NCBI GenBank assembly: GCA_964469455.1
Contig: CAYXZX010000001.1
Coordinates: forward strand, 5,276 to 69,275
Reading direction: 5' to 3'
DNA length: 64,000 bases
DNA from: Fen-999 sp964469455
GTDB taxonomy: Bacteria; Pseudomonadota; Gammaproteobacteria; Burkholderiales; Rhodocyclaceae
This document shows positions 42,134 to 51,386 of this stretch, in pieces. Below the pieces are notes generated by a model that had not been told where the DNA came from, made no database searches, and worked only from the letters and a program-made list of their open reading frames with translations. A program made the position numbers and the translations under genes. Numbering within the stretch: position 1 is the stretch's first letter; each line of letters opens with the position of its first letter.

Positions 42134-43816
42134 GTGAGCGAAGGCAAGGAATTCGATGTGATCGTGGTGGGCTCGGGCGGCGGCGCGCTGCTAAGCGCCG
42201 TCAGGGCCCATGACTTGGGCATGAGTGTTCTGGTCATGGAAAAGAGCGACAAGTACGGGGGTACCACCGCCACGTCGGGGGGCGTGCTCTGGGTGCCGCT
42301 CAATGACCAGATCGACGACGACTTCGACTCCGCCTACACCTACCTGAAAGCGGCAGTCGGCGACACGACCAGTGACGGCAAGGTGCGCGCCTACCTCGAA
42401 AGCGGTCCGGAGATGATCCGTTACGTCAACGAGAAAACATCCGTGCGCTACAACGCCAGTCGGGACTACCCGGATTACTACCAGGACCTTACATGCGCAG
42501 CTGCCGGAGGGCGCAGTATGGAGCCCTCGCCATTCAACGGCGCCTTGCTCGGCGAGGAACTCGAGCATCTGCGCGAGCCTCATCCCGGCGTCACTCTCAT
42601 GGGCATTGGCATGACGGCACCCGAGGCAAACACGCTGGCGACGAAGGGTCGCGGCTGGCTGTGGATTACCCTCAAGACCATGGGACGTTACTATCTCGAC
42701 TACCCTTGGCGCCTCAAGAACAAGCGCGACCGCCGGCTTTGCCTCGGCAACGCGCTGATCGGCGGCCTGCGTCATTCGATGCTGGTCCGGAATATCGCGC
42801 TCTGGCGCGAGTGTCCGCTGGTGGGCTTGATCGAGGAAAATGGCCGTGTCACAGGTGTCGTCGCAAGACGCCACGGCCAGGAAATCAGGATCAGTGCCCG
42901 CCGCGGCGTCATCCTCGGCGCAGGCGGCTTCGAGCGCAACCAGACCATGCGCGACCAGTATCTGCCGCAGCCCAGTCGTGCGGAGTGGGCTTCGACGCCC
43001 AAGGACAACAATACCGGTGATGCCGTTCTTGCCGCGCAGGCCGTGGGTGCCCGGCTGGAAAAAATGGATCTCGTCTGGGGCACGCCCTCGGTGCCTTCGC
43101 CCGCGGCTCCCCAGGGCCAGCAGCCCATATTCTCCGAGCGCGGCCTGGGCGGCTTCATCGCGGTGAACAGTCAAGGCCGCCGTTTCATCAACGAGGCGAT
43201 CTCCTACGACCGTTTCCAGACCGCCATGTACGAAGAGCACCGCAAGAGCGGCGGCGGCATTCCGACCTGGATCGTCTTCGATGCCAAGTTCCGCAAGGAT
43301 TGCCCCATGGGGCCGTTTCTGCCCGCCAGCATTTTCCCCGATGCCAAGGTTCCGAAGGAATGGATCGGCGACTTCTTCTTCAAGGACGACAGCATCCAGG
43401 GACTGGCACGCCAGATCGGGGTCTCGGCGGAGGGACTTGCCGAGTCGGTGCGCCGCAACAACGAATACGCCAGAACAGGCATCGACCTCGACTTCCAGCG
43501 CGGCAACAATCCCCATGACCGCTACTGGTCGAACAAGGCCAACAAGCCAAATCCCTGCCTCGCACCCATCGCCAAGCCCCCCTACTACGCCATCAAGGTG
43601 CTTCCAAGCGACACGGGCACCAAGGGCGGTCCGGCCATCACCGACGACGCACAGGCGATTCGCGCATCTGGCGAGCCGATCCCCGGTCTCTACTGCATCG
43701 GCAACAATTCCGCTGCGGCGCTTGGGCGCGCCTACGCCGGAGCCGGCGGCACCATCGGACCCGGCATGGTCTTTGGCTTTCGCGCAGCAAACCATCTGGC
43801 CAAGCAGACTGTTTGA
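42134..43816 (+). CDS. 3-ketosteroid delta1-dehydrogenase-like flavoprotein
   Basis: A 560-residue FAD enzyme. It has VIVVGSGGGALLSAVRA (about residues 9-25), then EKSDKYGGTTATSGGVLWVP. C-terminal blocks are PPYYAIKVLPSDTGTKGGPA and GRAYAGAGGTIGPGMVFGF, matching KstD enzymes, including a Tyr where the catalytic Tyr487 of the Rhodococcus enzyme lies. It would introduce the 1,2 double bond into ring A. The likely start is GTG 42134, with AGGGAG upstream; an ATG at 42110 overlapping the isomerase stop is the alternative. Confidence 0.88.
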   Translation: MSEGKEFDVIVVGSGGGALLSAVRAHDLGMSVLVMEKSDKYGGTTATSGGVLWVPLNDQIDDDFDSAYTYLKAAVGDTTSDGKVRAYLESGPEMIRYVNEKTSVRYNASRDYPDYYQDLTCAAAGGRSMEPSPFNGALLGEELEHLREPHPGVTLMGIGMTAPEANTLATKGRGWLWITLKTMGRYYLDYPWRLKNKRDRRLCLGNALIGGLRHSMLVRNIALWRECPLVGLIEENGRVTGVVARRHGQEIRISARRGVILGAGGFERNQTMRDQYLPQPSRAEWASTPKDNNTGDAVLAAQAVGARLEKMDLVWGTPSVPSPAAPQGQQPIFSERGLGGFIAVNSQGRRFINEAISYDRFQTAMYEEHRKSGGGIPTWIVFDAKFRKDCPMGPFLPASIFPDAKVPKEWIGDFFFKDDSIQGLARQIGVSAEGLAESVRRNNEYARTGIDLDFQRGNNPHDRYWSNKANKPNPCLAPIAKPPYYAIKVLPSDTGTKGGPAITDDAQAIRASGEPIPGLYCIGNNSAAALGRAYAGAGGTIGPGMVFGFRAANHLAKQTV

Positions 43817-43831
43817 GCGAAGGAGACTCCC

Positions 43832-44632
43832 ATGGGAAGGCTGGATGATCGGATTGCCATTGTCACAGGCGCGGGTGCCGGTATCGGCCGGGGTATCGCG
43901 CGTCGCTTCGCCGCCGAAGGTGCCGGGGTCGTCGTCGCCGAATGGAACGAAGTTGCGGGCGCGGCTGTCGCCCACGAACTGCAGGAGGAATTCGGGCCCC
44001 GGAGCGTGTTCATACGCACCAATGTCTGTGAGCGTGATCAGGTTCAAGCCATGGTCGCCAGCGCCATCGGGCACTTCGGCAAGGTGGACATCCTGGTGAA
44101 CAACGCCTGGGCGAGCCGCCGCGGATCGATCGGCATGGGACCGGTGGAGAGCAAGCTCGAAGAAGACATGGAGCATGCCTGGCGCATCGGCTGCATGGCT
44201 GCGTTCTGGGCCATGCAGGCTGTGTTTCCGGGGATGCGCGACAGGCAGTGGGGCCGCATCGTCAATCTCGCCTCGCTCAATGGCGTCAATGCCCATCCAT
44301 GGACCGTGGACTACAACGCGGCGAAGGAAGCGCTGCGGGCGCTGACACGCACCGCCGCGCGAGAATGGGCACGGCACCAGATCTGCTGCAACATCATCTG
44401 TCCCGCCGCCGCCACAGAGGCCTACAAGAAGTTTGTCGAAGCCCAGCCGGCCAACGCCGCCACGATGCTGAAGCAGAATCCCATGGGCCGCATGGGCGAT
44501 CCCGAGATGGATATCGGCAGCGTCGCGCTCTTTCTGGCCAGCGACGATGCCCGCTACCTGACCGGCAATACCCTGTTCGTCGATGGCGGATCTCATATCA
44601 ATGGCGTGAGCTGGGCGCCGGAAGGTTCATGA
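43832..44632 (+). CDS. SDR-family oxidoreductase
   Basis: A 266-residue short-chain dehydrogenase. It has AIVTGAGAGIGRGIARRFA for cofactor binding, LVNNAWASRRGSIG in the NNAG position, active-site Tyr/Lys in VDYNAAKEALRAL, and a C-terminal TGNTLFVDGG. It sits between the KstD-like gene and the arylsulfatase, so a hydroxysteroid dehydrogenase role is inferred. Confidence 0.88.
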   Translation: MGRLDDRIAIVTGAGAGIGRGIARRFAAEGAGVVVAEWNEVAGAAVAHELQEEFGPRSVFIRTNVCERDQVQAMVASAIGHFGKVDILVNNAWASRRGSIGMGPVESKLEEDMEHAWRIGCMAAFWAMQAVFPGMRDRQWGRIVNLASLNGVNAHPWTVDYNAAKEALRALTRTAAREWARHQICCNIICPAAATEAYKKFVEAQPANAATMLKQNPMGRMGDPEMDIGSVALFLASDDARYLTGNTLFVDGGSHINGVSWAPEGS

Positions 44633-44681
44633 CGGCGACAGCCAGACAATAACAACGCACCCGATTGCAAGGAGGAAAATC

Positions 44682-46223
44682 ATGGAGATGCGCCGAATAC
44701 CCACGATACTCGCGGCCTTGGCCAGCCTGCTGCTAGCAGGGACCATGCTGCCGGCACCTGCGAATGCCGCCGCGCCGACGCCGCCGGCACGGCCGAATAT
44801 CCTGATGATCATGAGCGACGACGTCGGCATCACCAATGTCGGTGCCTATTCGCACGGCATGATGGCGCCGACGCCGAACATCGACCGCATCGCCCGCGAA
44901 GGCATGCTATTCACTGATCACTACGCGGAACCGAGCTGTACCGCGGGTCGCGCGGCCTTCATCACCGGCCAGATGCCGATCCGCACCGGACTCACCACCG
45001 TCGGCATGCCGGGTTCGCCGATCGGCCTGGACAAGCGCGATCCCACACTGGCCGAAGTTCTCAAGGAGCGCGGCTATCGCACCGGCCAGTTCGGCAAAAA
45101 CCACCTCGGCGACCGCAACGAGCACCTGCCGACGGTGCATGGCTTCGACGAGTTCTACGGCAATCTTTACCACCTCAATACCGAAGAGGAGCCCTTCCTG
45201 CCCGACTGGCCGAAAGACGCCGGCTTCAACCAGCGCTACCGGCCGCGCGGCGTGCTCGATTGCAAGGCGACCGACGCCGAGGACGGTACCATCGATAGCC
45301 GCTTCGGCAAGATGGGCAGGCAGTCCTGCCGCGATACCGGGCCGCTCGATCCGAAGCGCATGGAGACGGTGGACGACGAGTTCGAGGCGCACGCGATTGA
45401 CTTCATGACACGCACCACCAAGGCGGGGCAGCCGTTCTTCGTTTGGTACGCGCCGACGCGCATGCATATCTATACCCACCTGCGCCCGGAACATCGATTG
45501 CTGGCCGCCGACACCTCCTCGTCCCTCGACGTCTTCGGTAGCGGCATGATGGAACTCGACATGCAGGTCGGCCACCTGCTCGATACGCTGAAGCGGCTGG
45601 GCGTCGCCGATAATACCATCGTCATTTTCACTGCCGACAACGGCGCCATGTCCGCCTGGTATCCCGATGGCGGAACGACACCCTTCCGGAGCGAAAAGGC
45701 GACCACCTGGGAGGGTGGCGTGCGCGTGCCCATGCTCATCCGCTGGCCGGCGGCGATTCCTCCCGGGAAGGTCAGCAACAGCATCCAGAGCAACTACGAC
45801 CTGTTCACGACGCTGGCCGCCGCTGCCGGTGTGGCCAATGTCGCGGAGAAGCTGAAGGCCAGCCACAAGGTGCACATCGACGGGGTCAACAATCTCGCGC
45901 ACTGGATCGGCGATGCTCCCTCGGCGCGCAATACCTTCATCTACTACAACGAATCGTCACCCGCGGCCGTTCGCATCGGTCCGTGGAAATCGCATTTCCA
46001 GGTCCGCGAGGGTTTCTTCGACTACCTCAAGCCGGCGGCGCTCGTCTTCAACCTGCGCATGGATCCGTTCGAGAAGCACGATGGCTGGAAGTCCCAGCAA
46101 ATGGCGATGCGACTGGGTATTGCCTTTGGCGGCCAGTTCAACGATGTCATCAGCGCCCATTTCCGCTCGCTCAAGGAGTACCCGCCGCGTCAGGCCGGCG
46201 GCTCGCTGCGTTGGGGCCTGTGA
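44682..46223 (+). CDS. Exported arylsulfatase-like sulfatase
   Basis: A 513-residue sulfatase with a signal peptide (MEMRRIPTILAALASLLLAG, cut near ANA). The formylglycine motif is Cys86-Thr-Ala-Gly-Arg90 in PSCTAGRAAFITGQ, of the C-X-A-X-R form, which needs a sulfatase-maturing enzyme not seen here. Asp residues in IMSDDVG and FTADNGAM would bind Ca. It hydrolyses a sulfate ester in the periplasm. Its place among steroid genes suggests removal of steroid 3-sulfate or of sulfate added by the local sulfotransferases; both are inferences. GGAGG lies upstream of the ATG. Confidence 0.9.
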   Translation: MEMRRIPTILAALASLLLAGTMLPAPANAAAPTPPARPNILMIMSDDVGITNVGAYSHGMMAPTPNIDRIAREGMLFTDHYAEPSCTAGRAAFITGQMPIRTGLTTVGMPGSPIGLDKRDPTLAEVLKERGYRTGQFGKNHLGDRNEHLPTVHGFDEFYGNLYHLNTEEEPFLPDWPKDAGFNQRYRPRGVLDCKATDAEDGTIDSRFGKMGRQSCRDTGPLDPKRMETVDDEFEAHAIDFMTRTTKAGQPFFVWYAPTRMHIYTHLRPEHRLLAADTSSSLDVFGSGMMELDMQVGHLLDTLKRLGVADNTIVIFTADNGAMSAWYPDGGTTPFRSEKATTWEGGVRVPMLIRWPAAIPPGKVSNSIQSNYDLFTTLAAAAGVANVAEKLKASHKVHIDGVNNLAHWIGDAPSARNTFIYYNESSPAAVRIGPWKSHFQVREGFFDYLKPAALVFNLRMDPFEKHDGWKSQQMAMRLGIAFGGQFNDVISAHFRSLKEYPPRQAGGSLRWGL

Positions 46224-46234
46224 CGGACGGTTAT

Positions 46235-46258
46235 GTGGCGTACCGCCACGACTGACTG
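46235..46258 (-). repeat. Intergenic hairpin repeat, copy R4 (inverted)
   Basis: On the minus strand it reads CAGTCAGTCGTGGCGG, then TACGCCAC. This is the same core as R1-R3, and here it forms a perfect GTGGCG-TAC-CGCCAC hairpin just after the arylsulfatase stop. Confidence 0.5.
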
Positions 46259-46316
46259 TGCACTCCTTCCGATCGCCCGGGCGACCTTGCGGCAATCGGG
46301 ACGCGCGAGTGCACAG
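46256..46316. terminator. Large inverted repeat after the arylsulfatase gene
   Basis: The 10-bp arms CTGTGCACTC (46256-46265) and GAGTGCACAG (46307-46316) enclose an inner CCGAT/ATCGG pair and a 12-bp palindrome TCGCCCGGGCGA. It may end the upstream transcript; the next gene, an acyl-CoA dehydrogenase, then needs its own promoter in the remaining ~50 bases. Confidence 0.4.
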
Positions 46317-46365
46317 ACAGCTTGAATAGTATTGTTGCCGTTATCATTCCCTCGGACACCTTATC

Positions 46366-47457
46366 GTGAACTTCGATTTTTCCGACGACCAAAGGCTCTT
46401 GCAGGATGAAGTCCGCAAGATGCTCGCCGATACCAGCACTTCCGCCGAGGTGCGGAAAGTCCTCGCTGGCAAGGCCGCCTATTCCGAGCCGGTCTGGCGC
46501 AACCTGATCGAGATGGGTGCCGCCACCGCCGCCATCCCGGAGATCTATGGCGGTGCCGGCCTGGGCTACCTCGAACTCTGCCTCGTCGCCGAGGAGGCGG
46601 GACGGCATCTGGCGCCCGTGCCGATGTCCAGCAGTTTCTATCTCGCGGCCGAAGCCCTGCTGAAGGGTGGCAGCGAAGCACAGAAGCGGCAGTGGCTGCC
46701 CCGCATCGCAAGCGGCGAACTCATTGCCACGGCCGTGTTCGGCGCGAACGAGACCTACCTAGCGACACCCGCCCCGCGTTTCGATGGCGGAACGCTCAAC
46801 GGCCGCGCCGCCGCCGTGCCGGACGGCGCCGTCGCAGGATTGGCCATCCTGAGCGCCGGCGACGACCTCGTACTGGTCGACCTCGCTGCTCCGGGCGTCG
46901 ACCGCAAGCCGCTTTCCTCCTTGGATCCGACACGTCCACACGCCGAACTGAACTTCAACAACACGCCAGCGGAACGCCTTCAGGGCGGAATCATGGGTGC
47001 GGAAGTCGCCAAGCGGGTCCTGAACGCTGCGGCCGTGCTGCTGGCCTTCGAACAGGTGGGCGGTGCCGCCCGCATCCTGGACATTTCACGGGACTATTCA
47101 CTGGAGCGGAAAGCGTTCGGCAGGCAGATCGGCAGTTTCCAGGCGCTCAAGCACAAGATGGCCGACATCTACACGCGCAACGAACTGGCGCGCGTGCACG
47201 CCTATTACGGCGCCTGGGCGCTTGCCTCCGACGCGCCGGAACTGCCGCTGGCGGCAGCGGCCGCGCGCGTTGCCGCCACCACCGCCTACAAGCAGGCCGC
47301 CGAGGAGGGGATCGAGATCCATGGCGGCATCGGCTTCACCTGGGAAATGGATTGCCACCTGTACCTGCGCCGGTCGCGCTATCTTGGCCAGCTGATCGGC
47401 AGCGAACATGCCTGGCGCGACCGCCTGGCCCACGAACTGATCAAGGACGCCGCGTAG
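46366..47457 (+). CDS. Acyl-CoA dehydrogenase (small subunit type)
   Basis: A 363-residue FAD acyl-CoA dehydrogenase-fold protein starting at GTG (MNFDFSDDQRLLQDEVRKML). It has GAGLGYLELCLVAEEAG, DYSLERKAFGRQIGSFQALK and HGGIGFTWEMDCHLYLRRSR. A second ACAD gene follows 13 bases later. Steroid side-chain dehydrogenases usually occur as such adjacent pairs and form alpha2beta2 complexes (ChsE-type), with the base carried by one subunit. Which subunit carries the base cannot be settled by eye. Confidence 0.87.
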   Translation: MNFDFSDDQRLLQDEVRKMLADTSTSAEVRKVLAGKAAYSEPVWRNLIEMGAATAAIPEIYGGAGLGYLELCLVAEEAGRHLAPVPMSSSFYLAAEALLKGGSEAQKRQWLPRIASGELIATAVFGANETYLATPAPRFDGGTLNGRAAAVPDGAVAGLAILSAGDDLVLVDLAAPGVDRKPLSSLDPTRPHAELNFNNTPAERLQGGIMGAEVAKRVLNAAAVLLAFEQVGGAARILDISRDYSLERKAFGRQIGSFQALKHKMADIYTRNELARVHAYYGAWALASDAPELPLAAAAARVAATTAYKQAAEEGIEIHGGIGFTWEMDCHLYLRRSRYLGQLIGSEHAWRDRLAHELIKDAA

Positions 47458-47470
47458 GCGGAGGATCGCG

Positions 47471-48691
47471 ATGGATTTCAAAGACACCCCCGAAGAAGGC
47501 GCCTACCGCGCGGAAGTGCGCGCTTGGCTGCAAGCCAACGGTCAGCCGCGGCGGAGCGCCGATCAGGTTTTCGGCGAAGGGCTCGACGATTCGGCCAAAC
47601 TGGCGGCAGCCAAAGCCTGGCAGGCCAAGAAGGCGCGGGCCGGTTACGCCGCCATCACCTGGCCGAAAGAGATGGGCGGCCAGGGTGGCACGGCAATGCA
47701 GGAGGTCATCTACAAGCAGGAAGAAGCCGGCTACCTGGTACCACGCATGATCTTCGAGAACAGCCTCGGCCAATGCCTGCCGACCATCGCCACCTGGGCC
47801 TTGCCGGAACTGAAGGCGCGTCATCTTCCCAAGGGCCTCGCCGGCGATGAGATCTGGTGCCAGCTGTTTTCCGAACCCGCCGCCGGTTCCGACACCGGCG
47901 GTATCCGTACCCGGGCCGAAAAGCAGGGCGATCACTGGATCATCAACGGCCAGAAGGTATGGACCTCCGGGGCGCATTTCTGCGATTACGGCATCCTGCT
48001 CGCTCGCAGCGACTGGGACAAGCCGAAACAGGAAGGGCTGACCATGTTCATCCTGGACATGAGGGCCCCGGGCGTCGAGATCCGCCCGATCCATCAGATG
48101 TCCGGGGACTCCGAGTTCAACGAGGTGTTCCTGAACGATGTGCGCATCGCCGACACGCACCGGCTGGGTCCCGAATGCGGCGGCTGGAAAGTCATGCTCA
48201 GCACGCTGATGCACGAGCGGCTTGCGGTCGGCGGCCACTTGCCGACCGATCTGCACAAGATTCTCATCGATGTGGCGCGCAAGTGCCAATGGAATGGCCA
48301 GCCAGCCATCGACGATGCGCGGGTGCGGGCACACGTGGCCGACGCCTTCCTGCTCCAGCACGGCGTGGAACTCATCATCGCACGTGGCCTGACGGCCTTG
48401 TCCAAGGGCAAGGCGCCCGGACCGGAAATGTCCATCACCAAGCTCGTGGCGGCGAAGGCGATGCAGGACATCTCGTCGTTCGCCCTCGAACTCGCGGGCC
48501 CCGAGGGGGTGTTGTCGCATGAATCGATCGGCCAGGACTGGAACTACGTGCAGCGGCTCTGGCTGGGCGCGCCCGGTGCCCGGGTGGCCGGCGGTACCGA
48601 CGAGGTCATGAAGAACGTGATCGCCGAGCGCGTGCTTGGACTTCCGGGCGAGATTCGCACGGACCGCAAGATTCCTTTCCGCGAGTTGTAG
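47471..48691 (+). CDS. Acyl-CoA dehydrogenase (partner subunit)
   Basis: A 406-residue acyl-CoA dehydrogenase. It has FSEPAAGSDTGGIRTRAEKQ in the middle domain, NGQKVWTSGAHFCDYGILLAR, and the C-terminal GGTDEVMKNVIAERVLGLP typical of steroid-type FadE proteins. Together with the previous gene it likely forms a heteromeric dehydrogenase for a steroid-CoA side chain. A spacing of 12 bases to the next gene suggests one transcript. The ATG at 47471 has GGAGG upstream. Confidence 0.88.
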   Translation: MDFKDTPEEGAYRAEVRAWLQANGQPRRSADQVFGEGLDDSAKLAAAKAWQAKKARAGYAAITWPKEMGGQGGTAMQEVIYKQEEAGYLVPRMIFENSLGQCLPTIATWALPELKARHLPKGLAGDEIWCQLFSEPAAGSDTGGIRTRAEKQGDHWIINGQKVWTSGAHFCDYGILLARSDWDKPKQEGLTMFILDMRAPGVEIRPIHQMSGDSEFNEVFLNDVRIADTHRLGPECGGWKVMLSTLMHERLAVGGHLPTDLHKILIDVARKCQWNGQPAIDDARVRAHVADAFLLQHGVELIIARGLTALSKGKAPGPEMSITKLVAAKAMQDISSFALELAGPEGVLSHESIGQDWNYVQRLWLGAPGARVAGGTDEVMKNVIAERVLGLPGEIRTDRKIPFREL

Positions 48692-48703
48692 GAGCCCGAA
48701 TTC

Positions 48704-49717
48704 ATGAAACTCGGATTGCAGCTCGGTTACTGGGGATCCGATGCACCCGCCGACGGCCACGTCGGCCTCGCCCGCGAAGCCGAAGCGCTCGGCTTTGATT
48801 CGGTGTGGGTGGCCGAGTCGTGGGGCAATGACGTGTTCACGCCGCTGGCCTGGATTGGCGCGCAGACCACGAAGATCAAGCTCGGCACGGCGCTGGCGCA
48901 ACTCTCGGCACGTGCGCCGACCGCCTGTGCCATGGCCGCGCTGGCGCTGGACCGGCTGTCCGGGGGACGGATGATCCTCGGCCTGGGAGTTTCCGGACCA
49001 CAGGTCGTCGAGGGCTGGTATGGCCAGCCATTCGAGAAGCCGCTGGCCCGCACACGCGAGTACGTGGACATCATCCGCCAAGTGCTGCGCCGCGAAGGGC
49101 CGGTAACCAATGCTGGGCCGCACTATCCATTGCCCTACCGCGGCCTCGGGGCGGTCGGGGTCGGCAAGCCGCTCAAGGCCAACACCCATCCGCTACGCCC
49201 GGATCTGCCGATCTACCTCGGCGCGGAAGGCCCCAAGAACATCGTCCAGACCACGCACATCGCCGACGGCTGGCTGCCCCTGTACTTCAATCCCTTCCAT
49301 CCCGAGATCTATGCCGATCAGCTGAAGGACGCCAAGCCCGGCTTCGAAATCGCCCCGATGGTGATGGTCAACATGGCCGACGATCTGCAGAAAGCGCTCC
49401 TGCCAGCAAAGATGGCCTTGGCCTTCTATGTCGGTGGCATGGGCGCGCAGGAGCACAACTTCCACAAGAACCTGATGGCTCGGATGGGCTATGAAGCCGA
49501 GGCCAACCGGATTCAGGAACTGTTCATGGCCGGAAAGCGGGACGAGGCGGTAATGGCGGTACCGGACCGGTTCGCCGACGAAATCACCTTGTCGGGTCCC
49601 AAGGCGCGCATCAAGGACCGCCTTCAGGCATGGCGCGCATCGTCCGCCACCACCTTGCTGCTGATGGGCACCGGCGGCCCCGCGATGCTGCGCGCGATGG
49701 CTGAAATCGCGCTTTGA
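48704..49717 (+). CDS. Luciferase-like (LLM) flavin/F420-type oxidoreductase
   Basis: A 337-residue bacterial-luciferase-fold protein. It starts MKLGLQLGYWGSDAPADGHV and has EAEALGFDSVWVAESWGND, LSGGRMILGLGVSGPQVVEG and a C-terminal region with YLGAEGPKNIVQTTHIADGW. The family includes F420- and FMN-dependent enzymes. Most annotation calls would be F420-dependent, but no F420 biosynthesis gene is seen here. It is in the acyl-CoA dehydrogenase operon. Confidence 0.82.
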   Translation: MKLGLQLGYWGSDAPADGHVGLAREAEALGFDSVWVAESWGNDVFTPLAWIGAQTTKIKLGTALAQLSARAPTACAMAALALDRLSGGRMILGLGVSGPQVVEGWYGQPFEKPLARTREYVDIIRQVLRREGPVTNAGPHYPLPYRGLGAVGVGKPLKANTHPLRPDLPIYLGAEGPKNIVQTTHIADGWLPLYFNPFHPEIYADQLKDAKPGFEIAPMVMVNMADDLQKALLPAKMALAFYVGGMGAQEHNFHKNLMARMGYEAEANRIQELFMAGKRDEAVMAVPDRFADEITLSGPKARIKDRLQAWRASSATTLLLMGTGGPAMLRAMAEIAL

Positions 49718-49783
49718 TCGATAACAGGTCCAATGCCGCGCCGGCACTGGCCATGGCCACGAGACACGAGGGAGGAAGACGCT

Positions 49784-50551
49784 TTGACATATCAAGTCAG
49801 CCTGGAGGGTAAAGCTGCCCTGGTCACCGGCGGCAGCCGCGGGCTGGGGCGGGCGATGGTCATGGGCCTGGCGCGCGCCGGCGCCGACGTGGTGATCGCC
49901 AGCCGCAAGCTCGACGGCTGCGAGCAGGTCGCCGCGGAAGTGACTGCCCTGGGCCGGCAAGCGCTCGCCATCTCGGCACACGCCGGACAGATGGAAAGCC
50001 TGGACCGCCTGCTCGACGCCACCTACGAACGCTTCGGCCGTCTCGACATCCTGATCAACAATGCCGGCACCAATCCAGTGACGGCAGCCCTATCGGACCT
50101 GACGCCAGAACTGTTCCAGAAGGTTTTCGAGGTCAACACCAAGGGCCCGTGGTATCTCGCCTCGAGGGCCGCACCGCGCATGGCCAGTCACGGCGGCGGC
50201 AGCATCATCAACGTCATCTCGGTGGGCGGCCTCAAGCCGCCGGCCTACCAGGGCTTCTACGCAGGCAGCAAGGCCGCCCTGCACGCCCTGACGAAGGTGA
50301 TGGCGGCTGAATGGGCCCAGATCGGCGTGCGCGTCAATGCCCTGGCGCCTGGCAGTTTCCATTCCGACATGTTCGACAACTCGGCGAAGGTACTGCCCGG
50401 GTTCGTCGAAGGATCGATCGCCACCACCTTGCAGAAGCGCATCGCCGAAACCGACGAAATCGTTGGTTCGATGCTCTACCTGGCCAGTGACATGTCCAGT
50501 TTCACCACGGGCTCGACCCTGGTCACCGACGGCGGCTACCTGACATTGTGA
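49784..50551 (+). CDS. SDR-family oxidoreductase
   Basis: A 255-residue short-chain dehydrogenase. It has AALVTGGSRGLGRAMVMGLA, LINNAGTNPVTAALSDL, active-site YAGSKAALHALTK and the C-terminal TTGSTLVTDGGYLTL. I chose TTG 49784 because GGAGGAAG lies just upstream; the frame is open back to an ATG at 49733, which lacks a ribosome site. It lies between the LLM oxidoreductase and an enoyl-CoA hydratase, consistent with beta-oxidation of a CoA ester. Confidence 0.87.
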   Translation: MTYQVSLEGKAALVTGGSRGLGRAMVMGLARAGADVVIASRKLDGCEQVAAEVTALGRQALAISAHAGQMESLDRLLDATYERFGRLDILINNAGTNPVTAALSDLTPELFQKVFEVNTKGPWYLASRAAPRMASHGGGSIINVISVGGLKPPAYQGFYAGSKAALHALTKVMAAEWAQIGVRVNALAPGSFHSDMFDNSAKVLPGFVEGSIATTLQKRIAETDEIVGSMLYLASDMSSFTTGSTLVTDGGYLTL

Positions 50552-50558
50552 GGGCGCC

Positions 50559-51371
50559 ATGGAAACCGTAAGTTGCCGCACCCTCGAGCAAGGCATCCTC
50601 GAAGTCCGCATGAACCGGCCGGACCGGCTCAACGCCCTCAATCCGGCGCTGATCGGAGAAATGATCGACGTGTTCCGGCGGTTGCAACTGGACCGCGAAA
50701 CGCGGGTTGTCATTGTCACCGGGGAAGGCAAGGGTTTCTGCTCCGGCGCCGACCTGCAAGACTACGCAACCCCCGGCGCAATCCCCGGCACCGAGGGCAT
50801 GTCTCATCTCGGCTTCGTGTACAAGTATCAGGAATACCTGACGCAACTGATGCTCGCCATCCACGAATGCGACAAGCCGGTGATCGCCGCGATCAACGGC
50901 GCGGCAGTGGGCGGCGGTTTCGCCATCGCGCTTGCCAGCGACGTGCGCATCGCCGCGACGGCCGCCCGGTTCGGCGCGGTGTTCATCAAGACGGGATTAT
51001 CCGCTTGCGACGTCGGCACCAGCTACTTCCTGCCCCGGCTGGTCGGCGCCGGCGTGGCCGCCGAACTGATGCTGACCGGCCGGATATTCAAGGCCGACGA
51101 AGCGCACGAGATCCGACTGGTCTCGCGCGTCGTGGCACCGGAGGCATTGGAAGCCGCCGCACTGGAAACCGCGCGGGGGATCGCGGAAAACTCCGAATAT
51201 GGCGTCTGGATGACCAAGAAAGGCCTGTGGAGCAACGTCGATGCGCCCAGTCTGCGCCATGCCATGGAACTGGAGAACCGGACCCAGGTCCTCGGCAATT
51301 TCACTGGGTGCATGGAAGAAGCAATGAAGGCGTTCGGCGAGGGACGCAAACCGGCATGGAAAAAACTCTAG
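50559..51371 (+). CDS. Enoyl-CoA hydratase/isomerase family protein
   Basis: A 270-residue crotonase-fold protein. It has RMNRPDRLNALNPAL, the oxyanion-hole segments GFCSGADLQDY and GGGFAIALASDVRIA, and FGAVFIKTGLSACDVGTSY. It starts seven bases after the SDR stop and belongs to the same beta-oxidation group. It could be hydratase, isomerase or ring-opening hydrolase; these cannot be told apart from the sequence alone. Confidence 0.88.
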   Translation: METVSCRTLEQGILEVRMNRPDRLNALNPALIGEMIDVFRRLQLDRETRVVIVTGEGKGFCSGADLQDYATPGAIPGTEGMSHLGFVYKYQEYLTQLMLAIHECDKPVIAAINGAAVGGGFAIALASDVRIAATAARFGAVFIKTGLSACDVGTSYFLPRLVGAGVAAELMLTGRIFKADEAHEIRLVSRVVAPEALEAAALETARGIAENSEYGVWMTKKGLWSNVDAPSLRHAMELENRTQVLGNFTGCMEEAMKAFGEGRKPAWKKL

Positions 51372-51386
51372 AAGGAGCTACCTGGC

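Noticed and set aside
42191..44596. An 801-codon open frame on the minus strand opposite the KstD-like and SDR genes
   Set aside because: It is a mirror frame of two well-supported plus-strand genes in GC-rich DNA; its translation has no domain and is rich in Arg, Gly, His and Ala.
47441..49189. A 582-codon minus-strand frame opposite the acyl-CoA dehydrogenase and LLM genes
   Set aside because: Shadow of two well-conserved plus-strand genes.
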